The notes under the pieces: generated by a model
What the model was told of the DNA's origin: nothing
Database searches by the model: none
Seen by the model: the letters and a program-made list of their open reading frames with translations, nothing else
From: Janthinobacterium sp. GW458P
GTDB taxonomy: Bacteria; Pseudomonadota; Gammaproteobacteria; Burkholderiales; Burkholderiaceae_D
DNA length: 42,612 nucleotides
Direction of reading: 5' to 3'
Assembly (NCBI RefSeq): GCF_002127585.1
Contig: NZ_NEGZ01000023.1
Span: forward strand, 30,846 to 73,457
Part shown: piece by piece, positions 39,746 through 42,612 of the stretch
Layout: every line of letters begins with the position of its first letter
Numbering within the stretch: the first letter of the stretch is position 1
Position numbers and translations under genes: made by a program

Positions 39746-39773
39746 GGCATCCCCCGTGGCACGCGGGGATGCC
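39746..39773. terminator. Second hairpin, possibly bidirectional terminator
   Basis: GGCATCCCC (39746-39754) and GGGGATGCC (39765-39773) form a perfect 9-bp stem, with ATTTTCC on the right. It sits between the MFS gene and the convergent two-component operon and may serve both. Confidence 0.6.
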
Positions 39774-39871
39774 ATTTTCCAGTATTCACTTCTCGGTGGC
39801 CGGGGGGCAAGACTTGCCGGGTCGCCGCCAGGACGACCTCCGGCGACGTCAGCGCTACTTGGCGGCTGCCG

Positions 39872-40624
39872 CTACATGGCCCGGAACAGGTGGACAAAGG
39901 CGCGGCTCACGGGCAGCTCACCCGCATGGCCGCGCATGCGCAGGAACAAACGGCTCGCTTCGTCGCGGCGCGTGCCATCCAGCCAGGCCAGGTTGATCAG
40001 GGTGGAGCGGTGTACTTGCCAGAATTGTTCCGGATCCAGCTGGGCGGCCAGTTCCGTGATGGGTGCGCGGATCAGGAACTCGCCGTCCACGCTGGCGACC
40101 ACCGTGTACTTGTCGTCGGCATGAAAAAAGCGCACCTTGGCCACGTCGAGGTGGTGCGCGCGCTCGCCCTGGGACGCGAGGATGTAGCGCAGCCGGGGGC
40201 GGGCCGGACCGGGCGCGGCCGCCAGTTGCCGCAGGGCCTGCGCCATGGCCGCGCTGGCGGCCGGCAGGGGCGGCACCGACCGCAGGCGCGCCACGGTACG
40301 GGCCAGCCTTTCGGTGGTGACAGGCTTCAACACGTAATCGAGCGCCGCATGCTCGAATGCCTGCAAGGCAAATTCGTCGTAGGCCGTGACGAATACCACG
40401 CGGGTAGGGCCTTCGATGCCTTGCGCGACCTCCAGTCCGGTCAGGCCAGGCATCTGGATGTCGAGAAAGGCGATATCGGGTTCCAGCTCGGCGATGCGGG
40501 CGGCGGCCTCGACGCCGTTGCGCGCCATCTGGATGATCTGCAAGTCTGGCCACAGGGCCAGCAGCTGGTCGCGCAGGTAGCGCGCCACTTGCGGTTCGTC
40601 GTCCGCGATCAGGGCGCGCGTCAT
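39872..40624 (-). CDS. LytTR-family response regulator
   Basis: 250 aa. The receiver domain (1-120) has DDE at 8-10, phospho-acceptor Asp 55 in FLDIQMPGLTG, Thr in VVFVTAYDEF and Lys in DYVLKPVTTER. The C-terminal LytTR DNA-binding domain (about 150-250) shows VRFFHADDKYTVVASVDGEF and FWQVHRSTLINLAWLDGTRR. It is the partner of the kinase gene, with which it overlaps by 4 nt (ATGA). In this class (AlgR/LytR/YehT-like) targets include alginate, membrane and nutrient-uptake genes; the target here is unknown. Confidence 0.93.
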   Translation of the reverse strand: MTRALIADDEPQVARYLRDQLLALWPDLQIIQMARNGVEAAARIAELEPDIAFLDIQMPGLTGLEVAQGIEGPTRVVFVTAYDEFALQAFEHAALDYVLKPVTTERLARTVARLRSVPPLPAASAAMAQALRQLAAAPGPARPRLRYILASQGERAHHLDVAKVRFFHADDKYTVVASVDGEFLIRAPITELAAQLDPEQFWQVHRSTLINLAWLDGTRRDEASRLFLRMRGHAGELPVSRAFVHLFRAM

Positions 40625-41778
40625 GCGGCCGCCTGCACTGCGGGGGCGGCGCCGCGCCGGTACGGCAGATCCAGCACGGCTTCCGCGCCAGGCTCGCGTT
40701 CGTGCAGGCGCAGGCTGGCGGCGTCACCGAACTCGGCTCGCAGGCGCGAACGCAGGTTGGCCAGCGCCATGCCGCTGCCCGGGCGTGCCGGCTTGCCGGG
40801 CGCCGCCAGGCCCGCGCCATCGTCCAGCACGCGGATTTCCAGGCGGCCCGCGCGCACCGCGGCATGCACGACGATGCTGCCGCCGTCCAGCCTGGGCGCC
40901 AGTCCGTGCAGGACGGCATTCTCGACCAGCGGCTGCAGCATCAGCGCGGGCATGCGGGCCAGGCGCGCTTGTGCGCTGGCGTCGATGCGGAAACGCAGGC
41001 GCTCCTCCATGCGTATTTGCAACAGAGAAAGATATTGGCTGGCCATGTCGAGTTCCGCGTCGACGGTGCTGTCGCCCTGGCGCAGCTGGGCCAGGCTGGC
41101 GCGCAGGTAGCCGGAAAATGTTTCCAGCATGCGTTTCGCGCGCGGCGGATCGTAGTCCATCAGGCTCTGGATATTCGCCAGGGTGTTGAACAGCAGGTGC
41201 GGCTCGATCTGGCCCTGCAGCAGGCGCAGGCGCGCATCCGTCACCTCGGTTTGCAGCTGTTGCTGGCGCAGGCGCGAACGCCACCACGCGCGGTTGGCCG
41301 CCATCACAAACAGGATGAACACGGCAAACTTGGTCAGCGCGGCAGGCAGGGAGACGAACATGCCCCATACGTTGAAACCCACCAGTACGGGGACGATGGT
41401 AAAGCCGATGGTCATGCCGACGATGATGCCGCCCAGCGCCAGCGCGCCCAGGCCCAGGCCGGCGCGCAGGTCGCGCACGTCCGACATGCGCTCGACGAGC
41501 GGCGCCGGCAGCCAGCGTTCGGCCAGACGCAGCACGCCAAACAGGGCATGCACGATGCACAGGCAGATGCCGATGTTCGGCAGCAGCGACGCCCACCACC
41601 AGTGCGGCCGGTCGACCCGGCCGAAGATGGCGACGATGGCCATCAGGACCAATGCCAGGGCGACACCGATCAGGGAAACGGCCAGCAGGCGGATCACGGG
41701 GGATACATCGTGCCGGGGGCGCAGTTCCCACAGGGAGCGCCAGCCCTGCAGCAAGCTTGTTTTTTGGATCATGGGCAT
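40621..41778 (-). CDS. LytS/YehU-type sensor histidine kinase
   Basis: 385 aa from ATG 41778 (AAGGGG upstream; ATG 41772 is an alternative). Four to five membrane helices occupy about 30-170 (VIRLLAVSLIGVALALVLMA, LGALALGGIIVGMTIGFTIV). The cytoplasmic part begins with the His_kinase domain LLQGQIEPHLLFNTLANIQS, phospho-acceptor His in EPHLLFN, followed by an N box (LMLQPLVENAVLHGLAP) and a G box (LDDGAGL, GSGMALANLRSRL). It is a membrane sensor with no large periplasmic domain, so the signal may be in the membrane. It is co-translated with the response regulator. Confidence 0.92.
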   Translation of the reverse strand: MPMIQKTSLLQGWRSLWELRPRHDVSPVIRLLAVSLIGVALALVLMAIVAIFGRVDRPHWWWASLLPNIGICLCIVHALFGVLRLAERWLPAPLVERMSDVRDLRAGLGLGALALGGIIVGMTIGFTIVPVLVGFNVWGMFVSLPAALTKFAVFILFVMAANRAWWRSRLRQQQLQTEVTDARLRLLQGQIEPHLLFNTLANIQSLMDYDPPRAKRMLETFSGYLRASLAQLRQGDSTVDAELDMASQYLSLLQIRMEERLRFRIDASAQARLARMPALMLQPLVENAVLHGLAPRLDGGSIVVHAAVRAGRLEIRVLDDGAGLAAPGKPARPGSGMALANLRSRLRAEFGDAASLRLHEREPGAEAVLDLPYRRGAAPAVQAAA

Positions 41779-41917
41779 AGTGTAGCGGCCCCTTGCCTGA
41801 TTGACCAGAACACGGCTTGCCATTCGTCGGCTGTACTGTCGATTCGTCGCATGGACAGGGCGAGGGGCCGGCCCCGCTGTCAATCTGTATTCTCATCCAC
41901 ACATCACCAGGAACCAC

Positions 41918-42612
41918 ATGAAGCACAGCATGCTTATCCTTGCCTGCGCCGTCTTTTGCAGCGCCCAGGCCGCTAGCGCCCCCATCCTCCCGCCCATGGC
42001 CAGCATTCCCGCCGGCGTATTTACCATGGGCAGCACGGAGCCGCCCATCGGCGACGGCAGCCACAATCCGGCCGAGGGGCCACCCCGCGAGGTGCGCGTG
42101 GCCCCATTCCGCCTGGCAAAATACGAGACGACGGTGGCGCAGTTCCGGCAATTCGTCGCCGCCACCGGCTATCGGGCGGCAAGCGAATGCTGGGAATTCG
42201 ACCGCAGCGACGGCATCGCGCTCACGAAATCGGGCTGGAACGCCCCCGCGCATGCGCCAACGGACTACCACCCCGTCATGTGCGTCAGCTGGGACGACGC
42301 GACGGCCTATGTACAATGGCTGGCGCGGGAAACGGGCCGCTCCTTCCGCCTGCCCAGCGAGGCAGAGTGGGAATACGCAGCGCGCGCCGGCACGGCCACG
42401 AAATACGCGTCCGGCGATACTCCTGAGCAATTGTGTAACTACGCCAACATGAAAGACCGGCGTTTCAAGGCTGCGGCCCGGCGCGACTTCGGCCTCGAGA
42501 TGCTCGTCACCGATTGCGACGACGGCGCCGAGTACACGGCCGTCGTGGGCATGTATGCACCCAACGGCTACGGCTTGCACGACATGATGGGCAACGTGGC
42601 CGAGTGGGTGGC
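41918..42612 (+). CDS. Formylglycine-generating-enzyme (SUMF1) family protein, 3' end outside window
   Basis: The frame is open to the end of the window (231 codons seen). Residues 1-21 are a signal peptide (LILACAVFCSAQAASA). The FGE-sulfatase fold begins with IPAGVFTMGS and continues with AKYETTVAQFRQFVAATGYR, HPVMCVSWDDATAYVQWLAR, SFRLPSEAEWEYAARAGT, and YGLHDMMGNVAEWV at the cut. These are core SUMF1 signatures (P-V-x-x-V-S-W-x-D-A; R-L-P-x-E-A-E-W-E-Y-A-A-R). Many bacterial members lack true formylglycine activity and act as ligand-binding or other modules. The catalytic Cys pair would lie beyond the window. Divergent from the two-component operon (139 bp). Confidence 0.88.
   Translation, partial: MKHSMLILACAVFCSAQAASAPILPPMASIPAGVFTMGSTEPPIGDGSHNPAEGPPREVRVAPFRLAKYETTVAQFRQFVAATGYRAASECWEFDRSDGIALTKSGWNAPAHAPTDYHPVMCVSWDDATAYVQWLARETGRSFRLPSEAEWEYAARAGTATKYASGDTPEQLCNYANMKDRRFKAAARRDFGLEMLVTDCDDGAEYTAVVGMYAPNGYGLHDMMGNVAEWV

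Noticed and set aside
1..42612. CRISPR arrays, rRNA or tRNA genes
   Set aside because: No regularly spaced repeats and no cloverleaf or ribosomal signatures seen on reading through both strands; tRNA detection by eye is limited.

Overview
The window reads as chromosomal DNA of a Janthinobacterium-like betaproteobacterium (Oxalobacteraceae). The basis is a complete violacein operon (vioABCDE), high GC over most genes, and many LysR, MarR, GNAT and MFS genes. The genus is inferred from gene content and not proven. No rRNA, tRNA or CRISPR was seen.

Left third (1-15.6 kb): a low-GC partial ORF that may be the tail of a secreted effector; a TonB-dependent siderophore receptor under a clear Fur box, divergent from a proline-rich TonB-like membrane protein; a D-2-hydroxyacid dehydrogenase; an LtrA-family membrane protein; a LysR/MFS divergent pair around an inverted repeat; a CSS-EAL c-di-GMP phosphodiesterase overlapping a 115-aa partner by ATGA; a serine beta-lactamase-like hydrolase; a VirK/YbjX protein; and a tight run of small genes (secreted hypothetical, DUF1801 and two hypotheticals).

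Middle (15.6-24.7 kb): a decayed gene; a KfrA-type coiled-coil DNA-binding protein divergent from a tyrosine recombinase across nested palindromes; a lower-GC hypothetical; an S41 peptidase-MarR operon behind a perfect 26-bp palindrome; another hypothetical; a PaaI thioesterase-MarR pair; a helix-turn-helix citrate-synthase-like protein; and a GNAT acetyltransferase.

Violacein block (24.7-34 kb): DHA1-type MFS transporter plus vioE-vioD-vioC-vioB-vioA, all on the minus strand (transcribed vioA to vioE). Four of the junctions overlap or are within 9 nt, so the vio genes form one translationally coupled unit, closed by a long GC hairpin. The block lies between two diverged copies of one locus. 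The left copy has an intact GNAT and a gutted FAD-oxidoreductase start. The right copy has a GNAT tail fragment and an intact FAD oxidoreductase. A truncated small membrane-protein gene abuts the right copy, and a perfect FNR/Anr-type palindrome sits in the vioA upstream region. This points to insertion or recombination that placed the pigment genes inside a GNAT-FAD oxidoreductase locus.

Right end (35-42.6 kb): three small hypotheticals (one DUF6434), a small gene frameshifted by an 11-bp tandem duplication, a LysR-GNAT-MFS set with a T-N11-A palindrome, tandem terminators, a LytS/LytTR-type two-component system with ATGA overlap, and the start of a secreted formylglycine-generating-enzyme-family protein that runs off the window.
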